Origin: Nocardioides lacusdianchii
GTDB taxonomy: Bacteria > Actinomycetota > Actinomycetes > Propionibacteriales > Nocardioidaceae
Assembly (NCBI RefSeq): GCF_020102855.1
Contig: NZ_JADHZD010000008.1
Span: 144,086 to 208,085, forward strand
Reading direction: 5' to 3'
DNA length: 64,000 nt
Shown: positions 63,878 through 64,000 of the stretch, piece after piece
Layout: every line of letters begins with the position of its first letter
Numbering within the stretch: position 1 is the first letter of the stretch
The notes under the pieces: model-generated
Database searches by the model: none
Told to the model about the DNA's origin: nothing
What the model saw: only the letters and a program-made list of their open reading frames with translations
Program-made: the position numbers and the translations under genes

Positions 63878-64000
63878 GGTTCAACCGGTCGATGCAACAC
63901 CGGGTTGTTGAAGGGAGCGTAGCTGCTCCTCGAAGACCTCAGCCGGCGTCCTCCAGCCGAGGATCTTGCGGGGCCGATTGTTGAGCGCGTGAGCGACGGC
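63878..64000 (-). mobile_element. End of an IS30-family insertion sequence (runs off the window)
   Basis: The transposase C-terminus occupies 63881 to the window edge. The element end lies at about 63874-63880, immediately inside the truncated palindrome. The other end and the terminal inverted repeat partner are outside the window. Confidence 0.75.
63881..64000 (-). CDS. IS30-family transposase, C-terminal 39 residues
   Basis: Only the last 39 codons are visible, reading AVAHALNNRPRKILGWRTPA then EVFEEQLRSLQQPGVASTG and stop. The LNNRPRK-LGW-TPAE block is the conserved end of the IS30 DDE transposase domain. Whether the element is intact cannot be judged because the rest is beyond the right edge. 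Confidence 0.85.
   Translation of the reverse strand, partial: AVAHALNNRPRKILGWRTPAEVFEEQLRSLQQPGVASTG

Overview
The window is very GC-rich and carries an actinobacterial gene set and gene order (ruvC-ruvA-ruvB-yajC-apt-rel; the aroQ-aroB-aroK-aroC-aroE block; alaS-ruvX-mltG; efp-nusB). It encodes an Rpf-type transglycosylase, a SigE-like ECF sigma factor and many proteins typical of Nocardioides and relatives. The best guess is a chromosome segment of a Nocardioidaceae bacterium; this rests on recognised families and synteny, not on a search.

Layout. 1-9.4 kb: the 5' part of uvrB (cut by the window edge), a TIGR02569-type kinase-fold protein, a phospholipase-D/cardiolipin synthase protein, an AlkA-type DNA glycosylase with a probably frameshifted partner, tryptophan 2,3-dioxygenase, aminopeptidase N and an SDR. 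9.35-15.9 kb: tRNA-Gly(TCC), trmL, an Rpf-like secreted transglycosylase, an aldehyde dehydrogenase, an aldo/keto reductase, a CHAP cell-wall enzyme, a Nudix hydrolase and a 32-aa membrane peptide. 16-21.1 kb looks like an accessory island: ECF sigma factor plus membrane partner, a tiny secreted peptide with an internal repeat, an IS110-family element with a long 5' non-coding end, and a MetX-like alpha/beta hydrolase. 21.2-29.7 kb: a PaiB-like protein, LigB-type ATP-dependent DNA ligase, TetR regulator, DUF1206 protein, nusB, efp and several oxidoreductase-like genes. 29.8-51.5 kb is an almost unbroken minus-strand run: PhzF, aroQ, DUF402, aroB, aroK, aroC, prepilin peptidase, aroE, mltG, ruvX, alaS, then an oligopeptide ABC transporter operon with two closely related substrate-binding lipoproteins and rarA embedded. 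51.8-62.5 kb: aspS, hisS, an MBL hydrolase, DUF349, rel, apt, yajC, ruvB, ruvA, ruvC. 62.6-64 kb: an orphan AbiEi-like gene bracketed by two copies of a large palindromic repeat, the second running into an IS30-family element that leaves the window.

Many neighbouring genes overlap by 4 bases (ATGA/GTGA) or 1 base (TGATG), so translational coupling is common. A second window-wide pattern is a TAnnnT hexamer 6-8 bases before the start codon with no Shine-Dalgarno sequence, which indicates leaderless transcripts for about 16 genes and fixes several start codons.

The most unusual points are the palindrome-flanked AbiEi cassette hit by IS30, the IS110 element with a candidate bridge-RNA region and a hairpin over its ribosome binding site, the absence of secD-secF between yajC and apt, and the frameshifted gene next to the DNA glycosylase.
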